A stretch of 64,000 nt of DNA from Bradyrhizobium yuanmingense (GCF_029167105.1 NZ_JARFML010000018.1:1-64000); one strand, 5' to 3'. Numbered from the stretch's first letter, positions 1 to 9,119 are shown. Program-made: numbers and translations. The notes: generated by a model from the letters alone, not told the origin.

Positions 1-2
1 TG

Positions 3-152
3 CTCACGGTGTCCTACAGCGGCCGCACGATCCAGTGCCGCGTCAATGATCGCGGCCCGTTCATCCGCGGCCGCATCGTCGATCTCTCGGTGCCGGCCGC
101 CCGCGAGCTCGGCATGATGCGCGCCGGCGTGGTGCGGGTCTTGGTGGATTAG
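3..152 (+). CDS. rlpA: RlpA-like septal ring lytic transglycosylase, C-terminal end (partial)
   Basis: Only the last 49 codons are in the window; the 5' part lies upstream. The reading frame contains VNDRGPF followed by RIVDLSVPAARELGM and ends VVRVLVD. This is the conserved double-psi beta-barrel pattern of RlpA-family proteins, which cleave peptidoglycan strands lacking stem peptides in the envelope. The first two bases belong to a split codon. No SPOR domain follows, so this is a short family member ending with the barrel. The downstream oxidoreductase starts 44 bases later on the same strand and is not obviously related. Family assignment is good; function is by family only. Confidence 0.75.
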   Translation, partial: LTVSYSGRTIQCRVNDRGPFIRGRIVDLSVPAARELGMMRAGVVRVLVD

Positions 153-196
153 GCCTCGAGGCGCGCTATAGTGCCGCCCAATGCAAAGGGGGCGCT

Positions 197-1366
197 ATGG
201 CAGGGATCAGGGTGGGACTCGTCGGCTGCGGCTTCGTGTCGGAGCTGCACATGTATGCGTTCCGGCGCGTCTATGGCGTCGACGTCGAGGTCGCGGCGGT
301 TGCTGCCCGCGGTGACAGGGTTGTCGCGTTTGCCCGGCATCACAATATCCCGCGAGTTTACCGGAGCTTCGCCGACCTGATCACCGACCGCGATCTCGAC
401 GTCGTCGACATCTGCACCCCGCCCAATCTTCACGCCGAGATGATCATTGCCGCCATGCAGGCCGGCAAGCATGTCATCTGCGAAAAGCCGTTCGCCGGCT
501 ATTTCGGCCGCGAAGGCGATCAGCAGCCGATCGGCAAGCACGTGCCGAAGGCGCTGATGTATGAGCGCGTGATCGAAGAGATGGACAGGACGCGCGCCGC
601 AATCGAGCGCACGGACAAGCTCTTCATGTATGCCGAGGACTGGATCTACGCGCCGGCGGTGACCAAGACCGCCGAGATCATCAAGGCGACCAAGGACAAG
701 ATCCTGTTCATGAAGGGCGAGGAGAGCCATTCCGGCTCGCACGCCGCGCATGCCGCGCAATGGGCGATGACCGGCGGCGGCTCGCTGATCCGCATGGGCT
801 GCCATCCGCTCTCGGCCGTGCTGTATCTGAAGCAGGTCGAAGCCAGGGCGCGCGGCGAGCGCATCCGCGTCGCCAGCGTCACTGGCGATGTCGGCAACGT
901 CACCGCCGGGCTCAAGCCGGAGGAGCGCAGCTACATCAAGGCCAATCCCCTCGATGTCGAGGACTGGGGCACGCTCACCGCCACTTTCTCGGACGGCACC
1001 AAGGCGACCGTGTTCTCCGGCGACATGATCATGGGCGGCGTGCGCAATCTGATCGAGACCTATACGAGCGGCGGCTCCCTGTTCGCCAACATCACGCCGA
1101 ACGATCATCTGATGAGCTATCAGACCAGCGAGGAGAAGCTCGCGGGCGTCTACATCACCGAGAAGGTCGACCGCAAAACCGGCTGGCAATATGTCTGCCT
1201 CGAGGAGGAATGGACTCGCGGCTATTTGCAGGAGATCCAGGACTTCATGGAATGCGTCGCGACGGGCCGCCAGCCGCTGTCGGACCTCGCGCTGGCCTAT
1301 GAGACGATCAAGGTGAACTACGCGGGATATTGGGCGGCGGAGGAGGGGAGAAGGGTGGTGTTGTAG
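197..1366 (+). CDS. Gfo/Idh/MocA family NAD(P)-dependent oxidoreductase
   Basis: A 389-residue protein with an N-terminal Rossmann fold (VGLVGCGFVSELH, residues about 6-18) and the family motif CEKPF near residue 97. The C-terminal part is the alpha/beta domain that forms the sugar-type substrate pocket. There is an unusually long stretch between the EKP motif and the MYAEDWIYAP segment (about 45 residues). Such enzymes oxidise or reduce sugars, inositols and related polyols, but the substrate cannot be told here. The ATG at 197 follows AGGGGG with a 4-base gap, which supports this start. The gene stands alone, followed by a palindromic repeat. Confidence 0.85.
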   Translation: MAGIRVGLVGCGFVSELHMYAFRRVYGVDVEVAAVAARGDRVVAFARHHNIPRVYRSFADLITDRDLDVVDICTPPNLHAEMIIAAMQAGKHVICEKPFAGYFGREGDQQPIGKHVPKALMYERVIEEMDRTRAAIERTDKLFMYAEDWIYAPAVTKTAEIIKATKDKILFMKGEESHSGSHAAHAAQWAMTGGGSLIRMGCHPLSAVLYLKQVEARARGERIRVASVTGDVGNVTAGLKPEERSYIKANPLDVEDWGTLTATFSDGTKATVFSGDMIMGGVRNLIETYTSGGSLFANITPNDHLMSYQTSEEKLAGVYITEKVDRKTGWQYVCLEEEWTRGYLQEIQDFMECVATGRQPLSDLALAYETIKVNYAGYWAAEEGRRVVL

Positions 1367-1420
1367 GCGTGGATGAAGTCACCGAATTGACCTCAGGCAC
1401 GCTGCTAATCCTTCGCCCCT

Positions 1421-1549
1421 TGTGGGAGAAGGTGGCGCGAAGCGCCGGGTGAGGGGTCTCTCTCCGCGGGCTCAAATGTGAAAGAACGTTCGCGGAGAGA
1501 GACCCCTCACCCGTCTCGCCGCTTTCGCGGCGAGCCACCCTCTCCCACA
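1421..1549. repeat. Large intergenic palindromic repeat
   Basis: The outer arms TGTGGGAGA (1421-1429) and TCTCCCACA (1541-1549) are exact complements. Inside them GGGTGAGGGGTCTCTCTCCGCG is mirrored by CGCGGAGAGAGACCCCTCACCC, so the whole segment can fold into one long hairpin, with a smaller hairpin GCGGCGAG-type arm in the right half. It sits between the convergent ends of the oxidoreductase and the binding-protein gene. This is typical of the mobile palindromic repeats common between rhizobial genes, and it could also end transcription from both sides. Confidence 0.75.
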
Positions 1550-1586
1550 GGGGGAGAGGGTGCACCGCTCGTGGAGCGTGACTTCG

Positions 1587-2897
1587 CTACGCCCCGTAGG
1601 TCGAGCCCTTCGGCAGCGGGAAGACTGGGTCCTGCGTGCGGATGTTGGTCGGCCACACCACGGAGATGTGCGCGCCGGCGTTCTGCATCACGACCGGTGT
1701 CGAACGTTCGTTCTGGCCGGAGAGCGGCGTGCCCGGCGGGAAGAATTTCACGCCATAGCCCTGGATCGTGCCGCCCGCGGGGATGTCGACGTCGAGCGCC
1801 GCTTTCCGGATCGCCTCGGGCTCGAAGCTGCCGTACTTCTCCTTGGCGACCGGCAGCACGTTGTTGAGCAGCACCCAGGTCTGGTTGAAGCCCATCGAGC
1901 AATGCGGCGGCACGTCGGTGGCGCCGGTCTTGGCCTGGTAGCGACTGACCATGGTCTTGATCAGATCGCCCATGCCGGGCGCGAGCTTGGCGGGATCGAG
2001 CAGCTGCGCCGGCACCGGGTCGATGTTGCAGAAATTGTCGATGTCGGCGCCGAAAGTGGCGCGCAGCTTGTCGAGCTGGCTGTAGCCGGCGCCGGCGCCG
2101 AACAGCATCTTGAAGCGCAACCCGCTCTCGCGCGCCTGGCGCAGGAACAAGGTGATGTCAGGGTTGTAGCCCGCATGCGAGATCACGTCGGCCTTGGCGC
2201 GCTTGATCTTGGTCACCAGCACCGACAGGTCGGGCGCCGAGGCCGAATAGCCCTCGCGCAGCACGACCGGGATGCCGGCCTCCTTGGCATAAGTTTCATC
2301 TGCAGACGCAACGCCGACGCCATAGGGGCCGTCCTCGTGGATCAACGCGACCTTGACCTCCTTCGGGTCCATGCCGAGCTTGGCTTTGGCATGCTCGGTG
2401 AGGAAGCTCGCAAAGGCCTGGCCGTATTGATCCGAATGGATCTGCGCGCGAAACACGTATTGCAGGTTCTTGTCCTTGAACACGGCGGTCGAGACCGCGG
2501 TCGTGATCCATAGGATCTTCTTCTGCTGCTCGACCTTGGCCGCGAGCGGCACCGCATGCGAGCTCGCATAGACGCCGTTGAGGATGTCGATCTTCTCCTG
2601 GTTGATCAGGCGTTCGGCCTCGTTGATCGCAACGTCGGGCTTGCTCTGCGAATCCGCGGCGATCGGAGCGACCTTGTATTTGCCGCCGACACCGCCTTTC
2701 TCGTTGACGAGATCGATGGCGATCTGAGCGCCGATCGACGAGGCGACGGAACCGCCGGCGGCGAACGGGCCGGTGAGGTCGTAGATCAGGCCAATGCGTA
2801 TGTTCTCGGCTTGTGCCTGGGCGCGTGTCCAATCGAGGCTGAGTGCGGCGGCGGCAGCCGCCGAGGTCTTCAGCAGCTGCCTGCGTGAAGTCGGCAT
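1587..2897 (-). CDS. LIV-type ABC transporter substrate-binding protein with Tat signal
   Basis: A periplasmic type-I binding protein. The N-terminus MPTSRRQLLKTSAAAAAALS carries a twin-arginine motif and hydrophobic stretch ending near AQAQ. The mature part opens with IRIGLIYDLTGPFAAGG, the usual start of branched-chain amino acid/amide binding proteins. An upstream TTG would add five residues, but GGGAGG lies just before the ATG at 2897 and so inside that extension, so 2897 is the better start. No permease or ATPase genes are adjacent, so it is an orphan that must work with a transporter encoded elsewhere. Ligand unknown. Confidence 0.85.
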   Translation of the reverse strand: MPTSRRQLLKTSAAAAAALSLDWTRAQAQAENIRIGLIYDLTGPFAAGGSVASSIGAQIAIDLVNEKGGVGGKYKVAPIAADSQSKPDVAINEAERLINQEKIDILNGVYASSHAVPLAAKVEQQKKILWITTAVSTAVFKDKNLQYVFRAQIHSDQYGQAFASFLTEHAKAKLGMDPKEVKVALIHEDGPYGVGVASADETYAKEAGIPVVLREGYSASAPDLSVLVTKIKRAKADVISHAGYNPDITLFLRQARESGLRFKMLFGAGAGYSQLDKLRATFGADIDNFCNIDPVPAQLLDPAKLAPGMGDLIKTMVSRYQAKTGATDVPPHCSMGFNQTWVLLNNVLPVAKEKYGSFEPEAIRKAALDVDIPAGGTIQGYGVKFFPPGTPLSGQNERSTPVVMQNAGAHISVVWPTNIRTQDPVFPLPKGSTYGA

Positions 2898-3047
2898 CCT
2901 ATCCTCCCTCAAAACCGTCGTTCGATCTTGTTGTTGTTCGCGAAGTATGGGGAGCGGGACGGCGGAAAGTCAACAGCGCGAAAGTCGAGGTCCGTCCTCC
3001 GCGGGCCGGGAGTGCAATTGCGAAAGGGACCCCCCGCACACCCGCGA

Positions 3048-5555
3048 TCACTGCTCCAAGCGCCGCGCCAGATAGCGCGCGGTCTTTCCAACGGCCTTGG
3101 CCAGCTGATGCGGCGTCCCCGATGCGACGATATTGCCGCCTTCGTCACCGGCGCCGGGCCCGAGATCGATGATCCAGTCGCTGTGCGCCACGACGTCCAT
3201 GTCATGCTCGACCACGATCACGCTGTTGCCACCGTCCACGATCCGTTCGAGCTGCGCGATCAGGCGCTCGACGTCGCGCGGGTGAAGGCCGGTGGTCGGC
3301 TCGTCCAGGACATAGAGCGTGTGGCCGCGTTGCGGACGCATCAGCTCGGTCGCGAGCTTGATGCGCTGGGCTTCCCCGCCCGACAGTTCGGTCGCGGACT
3401 GGCCGAGACGGATATAGCCGAGCCCGACCTCGCGGACGACCGACAGCGACCGGTTCAGCGTGGAATCGCCCGCGAAGAACGCGAAGGCCTCGTCGACGCG
3501 CATCGCCAGCACGTCCGCAATGGATTTGCCGTTGATCTTCACCTCCAGCGTCTTGTCGTTGTAGCGCGCGCCCTTGCAGGTCGGGCAGGGCGCGTAGACG
3601 CTGGGCAGGAACAAGAGCTCGACGCAGACGAAGCCCTCGCCCTCGCAGGTCGCACAGCGGCCCTTGGCGACGTTGAAGGAGAACCGGCCGGCGTCGTAGC
3701 GGCGCGACTTTGCCTGCGGCGTCGCCGCGAACAGTTTTCGCACGTGATCGAACAGGCCGGTATAGGTCGCAAGGTTGGAGCGCGGCGTGCGGCCGATCGG
3801 CTTCTGGTCGACGACGACGAGGCGGCTGACCTGGTCGAGACCGGCAACGATCTTGCCGCCGAGAGTCTCGACCGCCGGAGCCAGGCTGTCGTCCTCAGTG
3901 TCAGTGGCAAGCGTATGGCCGAGATGCGCGGCCAAGGTGTCGACGAGGAATTGGCTGATCAGGCTCGACTTGCCGGAGCCCGACACGCCGGTGATGCTGG
4001 CGATGACGCCCAGCGGAATATCGACGTCGAGGCCGCTAAGGTTGTTGCGGGTCACGCCCCTGAGCTTCAGATGCCCCCTAGGCTCGCGGCGGACCGTCGG
4101 CAGCTTCTTTCGTGGATGGGCGAGATAGCGGGCGGTGCGCGATTGCTCGATGTCACCGAGCCCCGCCGGCGGCCCGCTATAGAGGATGAGCCCGCCGCCG
4201 TCGCCGGCGTCGGGGCCGACGTCCACCAGCCAGTCCGCATGCTTGATCACCTCGATCTCGTGCTCGACGACGAAGATCGAGTTGCCCGCGCGCTTCAGTC
4301 GGTCCAGCGCCCGCAGCAGCGCCTCGGTATCGGCGGGGTGTAGTCCTGCGGACGGCTCGTCGAGCACGTAGACGACGCCGAACAAATTGGAGCGGACCTG
4401 CGTCGCCAGGCGCAACCGTTGCAACTCCCCCGGCGACAGCGTCGGCGTGCTGCGCTCGCAGGCGAGATAGCCGAGGCCAAGGTCGAGCAGGACGGCGAGA
4501 CGCGCCGACAGATCCTCGCAGATGCGCCTGGCGACAACGGTCTTCTCGGATTTGTCCGTTGATGCTCTTGCGAAGGGCTTGATCAGTTCGTGCAACTGCT
4601 TGAGCGGCAGGTGCGACATCTCGGCGATGTTGAGCCCAGCGAACTTCACCTTGAGCGCCTCCGGCTTCAACCTTGCGCCGTGGCAGGTTGGGCAGTCCCG
4701 CGTGACCATGAATTGCGCGACGCGGCGCTTCATCATCGCGCTCTCAGACTTGGCATAGGTCTGCATCACGTAGCGCTTGGCGCCGGTGAACGTGCCCTGG
4801 TAGCTCGGCTCCTCCTTGCGGCGCAGCGCCCGCTTGACCTCGGCTGCGTCGTAGCCGGCATAAACAGGCACGGTCGGCTGCTCCTCGGTGAACAGGATCC
4901 AGTCACGGTCCTTCTTCGGCAGCTCGCGCCAGGGCTTGTCGACGTCGTAGCCGAGCGTCGTCAGGATGTCGCGCAGGTTCTGGCCCTGCCAGGCACTCGG
5001 CCAGGCAGCGACAGCGCGCTCGCGGATCGTCTTGGTGTCGTCCGGCACCATCGACTTCTCGGTGACGTCGAGCATCCGGCCGATGCCATGGCAGGTCGGG
5101 CAGGCGCCCTCCGGCGTGTTCGGCGAGAACGCCTCCGCATACAGCATCGGCTGTCCGCGCGGGTAATCGCCGGCGCGGGAATAGAGCATCCTGAGCAGGT
5201 TCGAGATGGTGGTGACGCTGCCGACCGATGATCGCGTCGTCGGCGCCCCGCGCTGCTGCTGGAGAGCCACCGCGGGCGGCAGGCCTTCGATGTCGTCGAC
5301 CTCCGGAATTTGCATCTGATGGAACAGCCGCCGGGCATAGGGCGACACGGATTCGAGATAGCGCCGCTGCGCCTCGGCGTAGATCGTTCCAAAGGCGAGC
5401 GAGGATTTCCCCGAGCCGGAGACACCGGTGAACACGACGAGGGCATTGCGCGGGATCTTGACGTCGACATTCCCAAGATTGTGCTCGCGCGCGCCCCGGA
5501 CGCGGACGAAGCCGTCATCCTGCATCAGGTCGGGTTGTCTTGGCCGATCGTCCAT
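3048..5555 (-). CDS. uvrA: Short-form UvrA (excinuclease ABC subunit A family)
   Basis: A tandem ABC ATPase of nucleotide excision repair type. Two Walker A motifs (GVSGSGKSS) and two signature/Walker B sets are visible: LSPGELQRLRLATQ...VLDEPSAGLHP and LSGGEAQRIKLATELM...VLDEPTTGLHP. A zinc module CATC-X19-CPTC lies in the second half. From the ATG at 5555 it has 835 residues, clearly shorter than canonical UvrA (about 940-990), as seen in UvrA2-type paralogues that lack or reduce the UvrB-binding insert. The first signature has LSPGE instead of LSGGE. The start at 5555 is preceded by GGAGC; the frame stays open to 5678. It may act in damage tolerance rather than core repair. Confidence 0.85.
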   Translation of the reverse strand: MDDRPRQPDLMQDDGFVRVRGAREHNLGNVDVKIPRNALVVFTGVSGSGKSSLAFGTIYAEAQRRYLESVSPYARRLFHQMQIPEVDDIEGLPPAVALQQQRGAPTTRSSVGSVTTISNLLRMLYSRAGDYPRGQPMLYAEAFSPNTPEGACPTCHGIGRMLDVTEKSMVPDDTKTIRERAVAAWPSAWQGQNLRDILTTLGYDVDKPWRELPKKDRDWILFTEEQPTVPVYAGYDAAEVKRALRRKEEPSYQGTFTGAKRYVMQTYAKSESAMMKRRVAQFMVTRDCPTCHGARLKPEALKVKFAGLNIAEMSHLPLKQLHELIKPFARASTDKSEKTVVARRICEDLSARLAVLLDLGLGYLACERSTPTLSPGELQRLRLATQVRSNLFGVVYVLDEPSAGLHPADTEALLRALDRLKRAGNSIFVVEHEIEVIKHADWLVDVGPDAGDGGGLILYSGPPAGLGDIEQSRTARYLAHPRKKLPTVRREPRGHLKLRGVTRNNLSGLDVDIPLGVIASITGVSGSGKSSLISQFLVDTLAAHLGHTLATDTEDDSLAPAVETLGGKIVAGLDQVSRLVVVDQKPIGRTPRSNLATYTGLFDHVRKLFAATPQAKSRRYDAGRFSFNVAKGRCATCEGEGFVCVELLFLPSVYAPCPTCKGARYNDKTLEVKINGKSIADVLAMRVDEAFAFFAGDSTLNRSLSVVREVGLGYIRLGQSATELSGGEAQRIKLATELMRPQRGHTLYVLDEPTTGLHPRDVERLIAQLERIVDGGNSVIVVEHDMDVVAHSDWIIDLGPGAGDEGGNIVASGTPHQLAKAVGKTARYLARRLEQ

Positions 5556-5696
5556 CTGGCTGCTCCGGGCCGCGTCGGGGATAACGGCAGGATCGCAGGA
5601 TGGGTCCGTTGATGCCGGCGGGACGGTTATGATCTGACGAAGCCGAAAGCGTTCAGATTTCGATGGGCATGCGCTCACAACGCAGGGAGCGAGTCC

Positions 5697-6800
5697 TTAT
5701 GACCACTGCCTCCGCGGCACATCAAGTGGCGGAAGGCGGGCCGGATCGAACGGCGCGAGGTCGACGTTGCGTGTCGCGCCTTCGACAATCAACTCCGCGA
5801 GTGCTTCGCCGGTTGCAGGGGCATTGAGGATACCCCAGACCCCATGGCCAGTCGCAACGTAGAGCGCTTCTTCCTGCGGCACGCGGCCAATCAACGGGGA
5901 GCCATCCGCTGTCACGGGGCGGTAGCACGCTTGTTGGGCGATGATCTTCTCCGGTCGGAACAGCGGCGAAAGTCGCTCTGAGATCTGTTGCAGCCTGTGC
6001 ATGAGATTTGGCCCGGGCTCCACACGGGCCGGATCCGTAGGGAAGGTGTCTGTGTCGGGACAAGCGGTCACATAGGTGGTGCCGTCCGGGCGGGGGAACA
6101 CCTCGATAGGGGTGACTTGGCCGCGAATCTCCATCTCGAGAAACAGGGCGTCTGCGGATACATGTGTGCCCGTGTCGTAGACAATGCTGGGGCTGCGTTG
6201 CGCATACAGGGCGGGCAGACTCATCCACTTCGTGGCGAGCAGGGACCATGGACCCATTGCGATCACCACGGCGTCGGCCTCGATGATGCTATCGCCCACC
6301 CCGATGCCCTTGACGGTCGTGCAACCCGCCTCGCGCAGGATGCCCGTGAAGAGGCCATGGCGCAGCTCGGCGCCTTGCGCGATCGCCGCATTCATCATGG
6401 CCGATGTGAACTTCTGGGGATGAACGATGGCAGTCGTCTCGGTCGTGCCGATGCGCTGCGCGATGTCGATGCCGTTGCTGAGCCAGTCGAATGTGGAGCG
6501 CGTGTTCCGGCGCGGATCACCTTCGGGAACGACCCGGCCGCTGTATGCGCTCATCGGCCGGTAGTCCCAATGCCCGGGAAGCTCCAGGGGCAGTTGCGCG
6601 TGAAGCTTAAAACTGTGACGTGCCAAGGCGTCGAGGGGCGTGCCCGCGCACCAGTCGCGCGCCAGAAAGCCGCCGGCTTTGCCGGAGGCTGCAGCCGCCA
6701 CGGCGGTCCGTTCGACGACGATGACATCGACACCATGCCGGCGGAGGAAATAAGCAGTGCAAGCTCCGATGACGCCGCCGCCACAGATTACAACACGCAT
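5697..6800 (-). CDS. FAD-dependent oxidoreductase, DAO/DadA-like
   Basis: A 367-residue flavoprotein with the FAD-binding motif VVICGGGVIGACTAYFLRRHG at the extreme N-terminus, then a second dinucleotide-type block and the C-terminal ATGHGVWGILNAPATGEALAELI segment that closes the FAD site in the D-amino-acid oxidase/glycine oxidase superfamily. Such enzymes oxidise amines or imino acids. The substrate is not evident; the fold also covers fructosyl-amine and sarcosine oxidases. It lies 140 bases downstream of the uvrA start on the same strand and is probably transcribed separately. The 184 bases upstream of its start hold nothing recognisable. Confidence 0.8.
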   Translation of the reverse strand: MRVVICGGGVIGACTAYFLRRHGVDVIVVERTAVAAAASGKAGGFLARDWCAGTPLDALARHSFKLHAQLPLELPGHWDYRPMSAYSGRVVPEGDPRRNTRSTFDWLSNGIDIAQRIGTTETTAIVHPQKFTSAMMNAAIAQGAELRHGLFTGILREAGCTTVKGIGVGDSIIEADAVVIAMGPWSLLATKWMSLPALYAQRSPSIVYDTGTHVSADALFLEMEIRGQVTPIEVFPRPDGTTYVTACPDTDTFPTDPARVEPGPNLMHRLQQISERLSPLFRPEKIIAQQACYRPVTADGSPLIGRVPQEEALYVATGHGVWGILNAPATGEALAELIVEGATRNVDLAPFDPARLPPLDVPRRQWS

Positions 6801-6991
6801 CGCCTACTTCCTCACGGAGCCGATCGTTGCGGCCACAATCCGGCTCGCATAGCATACAGCCGCTGCTATTGCGATGCCTGCGGCGGCAGCATGGGATCGA
6901 AGGCCTCGTCGCTGTTCTTGTGAATGACTGCTTCTCATGCGAAGGCGTCGACGCCGGCGCCTCTCGCAATTTCACGTAAATCTCTCAGGGT

Positions 6992-7060
6992 CGTAGGGTG
7001 AGCACCATCTCGTTCCATATCGGAGGGAGGGGTGGGCGCGCTTCGCTTGCCCACCCTACG
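6992..7060. repeat. Intergenic palindrome with nested hairpin
   Basis: CGTAGGGTG (6992-7000) is mirrored by CACCCTACG (7052-7060), and GGTGGGC is mirrored by GCCCACC within it. It sits just downstream of the SMP-30-like gene (minus strand) and may serve as its terminator. The composition matches the palindromic elements seen elsewhere in this window. Confidence 0.55.
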
Positions 7061-7079
7061 CTAGCGGTGCACTCTTCGC

Positions 7080-8312
7080 TCAGCCCGGCCCTGCGCCCTG
7101 CGTCGCCGTATACACGGCGTAGAGCGATTGGCTCGCCGCCATGAACAGGCGGTTGCGCTTGGGGCCGCCGAAGCAGACGTTGCCGCACACTTCCGGCAGA
7201 CGGATGCGGCCGAGCAGCTTGCCCTCCGGCGACCATACCGTGACGCCGCTGTAGCCGACGGCGCGTCCGGCGTTGCTGGAGGCCCAGAGATTGCCGTTGA
7301 CGTCGCAGCGCAGACCATCCGGTCCGCACTTTACGCCGTCGATCACGCAATCGGTGAACTTCTTCAGGTTCGAGAGCTTGTTGTCGCTGCCGACGTCGAA
7401 CACGAAGATCTCGCCCTTGCCGCCGGGGCCGGTGTCGCCCGGTCCCTTGCCCGTCGAGGCGATGTAGAGCTTCTTGTAGTCGGGCGAGAAGCAGAGCCCG
7501 TTCGGGTCGGGCACCTGGTCTTCGGTGACGACGAGGTCGATGCGGCCGGAGGGATCGATGCGATAGCAATTGGTCGGAAGCTCGCGCTTGCCCGGCACGA
7601 AGCCGGCCGGCTGTCCGATCCGCGGATTGAGCTTGCCGCCGGCGTTGCTCGGGCCACCCGCGACGTCGGGCTCGCCTTCGTAGAGCTGGCCGCCATAGGG
7701 CGGATCCGTGAACCAATAGCTGCCGTCGGGATGCGCGGCGACGTCGTTCGGCGAGTTCAGCTTCTTGCCCTGGTAGGACTCGGCGAGCACCGTGGCGGTG
7801 CCGTCGTGCTCGTAGCGCGTCACCCGCCGCGTCAGGTGCTCGCAGGAGAGCTGGCGGCCCTGGAAGTCGAACGAGTTGCCGTTGGAATTGTTGGAGGGCG
7901 AGCGGAACACGCTGACGCGGCCGTCGTCCTCGGTCCAGCGCATTTGCCGGTTGTTGGGAATGTCGCTCCACAAGAGATAGCGGCCCTGTGCACTCCACGC
8001 CGGGCCTTCGGCCCAGAGCAGCCCGGTGTAGAGACGCTTGATCGCGGTGTTGGGCTGCGCGAGATCGTTGAAGGACGGATCGACCGCGATGATGTCGGGG
8101 TCCCAGAAATAGGTTGTCGGCGCGCCGCCCGGACCGAAATCGCGCGGCGGCGTCGTGATCGTCGTCGGCGGTGCGGCGGGCCCGGTCTGGGCCAGCGCGG
8201 GGCCCGCCATCGTGGCTGCGGCGCCGAGCGCCAGCCCCCGGACCAGTGTTCGTCGTGAAAGCGCAGCATCGTGCGCACGCTGCTCCTGCTCAGGAGCCTC
8301 CTGGCGTGTCAT
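7080..8312 (-). CDS. SMP-30/gluconolactonase/LRE-like protein, Tat-exported
   Basis: A 410-residue six-bladed beta-propeller. The N-terminus has LSRRTLVRGLALGAAATMAGPALAQ, a twin-arginine signal with an AxA cleavage site, so the protein should act in the periplasm. Blades carry the family pattern: EGPAWSAQGRYLLWSDIPNNR, SPNDVAAHPDGSYWFTDPPYG, DPNGLCFSPDYKKLYIAST and GPDGLRCDVNGNLWASS. These include the Glu, Asn and Asp metal ligands of SMP-30 lactonases. The reaction is probably hydrolysis of a sugar lactone. GGGAGGA lies 6 bases before the ATG. Monocistronic. Confidence 0.85.
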   Translation of the reverse strand: MTRQEAPEQEQRAHDAALSRRTLVRGLALGAAATMAGPALAQTGPAAPPTTITTPPRDFGPGGAPTTYFWDPDIIAVDPSFNDLAQPNTAIKRLYTGLLWAEGPAWSAQGRYLLWSDIPNNRQMRWTEDDGRVSVFRSPSNNSNGNSFDFQGRQLSCEHLTRRVTRYEHDGTATVLAESYQGKKLNSPNDVAAHPDGSYWFTDPPYGGQLYEGEPDVAGGPSNAGGKLNPRIGQPAGFVPGKRELPTNCYRIDPSGRIDLVVTEDQVPDPNGLCFSPDYKKLYIASTGKGPGDTGPGGKGEIFVFDVGSDNKLSNLKKFTDCVIDGVKCGPDGLRCDVNGNLWASSNAGRAVGYSGVTVWSPEGKLLGRIRLPEVCGNVCFGGPKRNRLFMAASQSLYAVYTATQGAGPG

Positions 8313-8497
8313 CGTATCCTCCCGGTCATCTTCGGCTGGCCGGTTGATCCGGCCAAGCGAGGCGAAGGTTAGTCCGGTCCGCGTCCGGTTGCGAGGGGCA
8401 GACTTGAAACCGCGGCGTGATCGCGGGCCGCAATTTCGTCACCTTCGGGTGCGTTTGGATTGCAGGGGCGCTAGCGGGGATAAAGCCGGAGCTCATT

Positions 8498-8758
8498 GTG
8501 CAAGTCGTCATCCTGGTCATCCTTCTCTTGTTTGCCTTTGCGGCTGGCTATTTCACGCGAGATTACGTCTCCCGGAAAAGGCGCGCGGAGGCACGCCGCT
8601 GGCGCGAGTACACGGAGCCGGACTGGCTCTCGGCCAATACAGCGGCGAACACCAACGAGATCGCGAAGACCGGCACCGCCGCGCCCACCGGCGAGCTCGG
8701 CCAAATGCTGAACCGTTGGGAGAACAGGGCGCGCGCCCGCCGCACCGGCACGGGATAG
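8498..8758 (+). CDS. Small single-pass membrane protein, unknown function
   Basis: Eighty-six residues from a GTG preceded by GGAG. The N-terminal VQVVILVILLLFAFAAGYF is one clear transmembrane helix, followed by a very basic stretch RDYVSRKRRAEARRWREY, which should face the cytoplasm, and a polar tail. The frame is open to an ATG at 8417, but the extension before the helix has no ribosome site, so the GTG is preferred. I do not recognise the family beyond small conserved rhizobial membrane proteins. No operon partner. Confidence 0.6.
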   Translation: MQVVILVILLLFAFAAGYFTRDYVSRKRRAEARRWREYTEPDWLSANTAANTNEIAKTGTAAPTGELGQMLNRWENRARARRTGTG

Positions 8759-8962
8759 GTGTGTCCCCATAGATCTCGGCTGGAGTGGACGCGAAACCCA
8801 CGCGGCGAGGATCGATCCAGAGGTCTATAGGTCACGTATGTTGACCATCTTTTGGCGTTGCAGTTGCGGCCATTTCTCGTCTAGAAACGGCCGCATCGAG
8901 CTTCCCGGAAACCAACCGTCAACGGTTTTGACCGAGGATTTGAGGCTCAACAGGGTCCGGCA

Positions 8963-9082
8963 ATGCTGATTCGCGGCCAAATCGAGGGGATTTCGGGGGA
9001 GGTGGCTCTGGCCGCCGCCGCGATCCCGGCTGCCCTGCTGCCCACCCTCCTTATTGGCGGCCTTCTTCTTACTTGCCCCTGA
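8963..9082 (+). CDS. Candidate leucine leader peptide of leuA
   Basis: A 39-codon frame that ends with two consecutive leucines, PTLLIGG and then three leucine codons in a row before TCP-stop, nine leucines in all. AGGG lies 8 bases before the ATG at 8963; an in-frame GTG at 9002 is an alternative start giving a 26-codon peptide. The stop lies inside the left arm of a hairpin that continues to 9119, and leuA starts 120 bases further on. A leucine-rich peptide that overlaps a hairpin upstream of the leucine biosynthesis gene is the arrangement of amino-acid attenuators. Confidence 0.65.
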   Translation: MLIRGQIEGISGEVALAAAAIPAALLPTLLIGGLLLTCP

Positions 9083-9119
9083 GGGCCGGCTGGGCGCCAT
9101 GCGCCTGGGCGCTCAGGGG
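9076..9119 (+). promoter_or_regulatory. Candidate attenuator hairpin of leuA
   Basis: CCCCTGAG (9076-9083) pairs with CTCAGGGG (9112-9119), and inside it GGCGC-CAT-GCGCC forms a perfect nested stem. The left arm contains the end of the leader frame, so a ribosome stalled on the leucine codons would change folding. No run of T follows directly, so it is either an antiterminator arm or acts on translation. The rest of 8759-9202 shows no other gene. Confidence 0.5.

Noticed and set aside
149..1189. Minus-strand frame of 346 codons
   Set aside because: Shadow of the Gfo/Idh/MocA gene, which has a clear Rossmann motif and ribosome site on the other strand.
1421..1549. Long inverted repeat as insertion sequence ends
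   Set aside because: There is no transposase between the arms; it is one hairpin-type palindrome between genes.
6985..7998. Minus-strand frame of 337 codons
   Set aside because: It overlaps the SMP-30-like gene in another frame and is very rich in Arg and Gln, as expected for a shadow frame in high G+C DNA.
8825..9100. Minus-strand frame of 91 codons upstream of leuA
   Set aside because: It is antisense to the leader peptide and hairpin, has no family resemblance and no good ribosome site.
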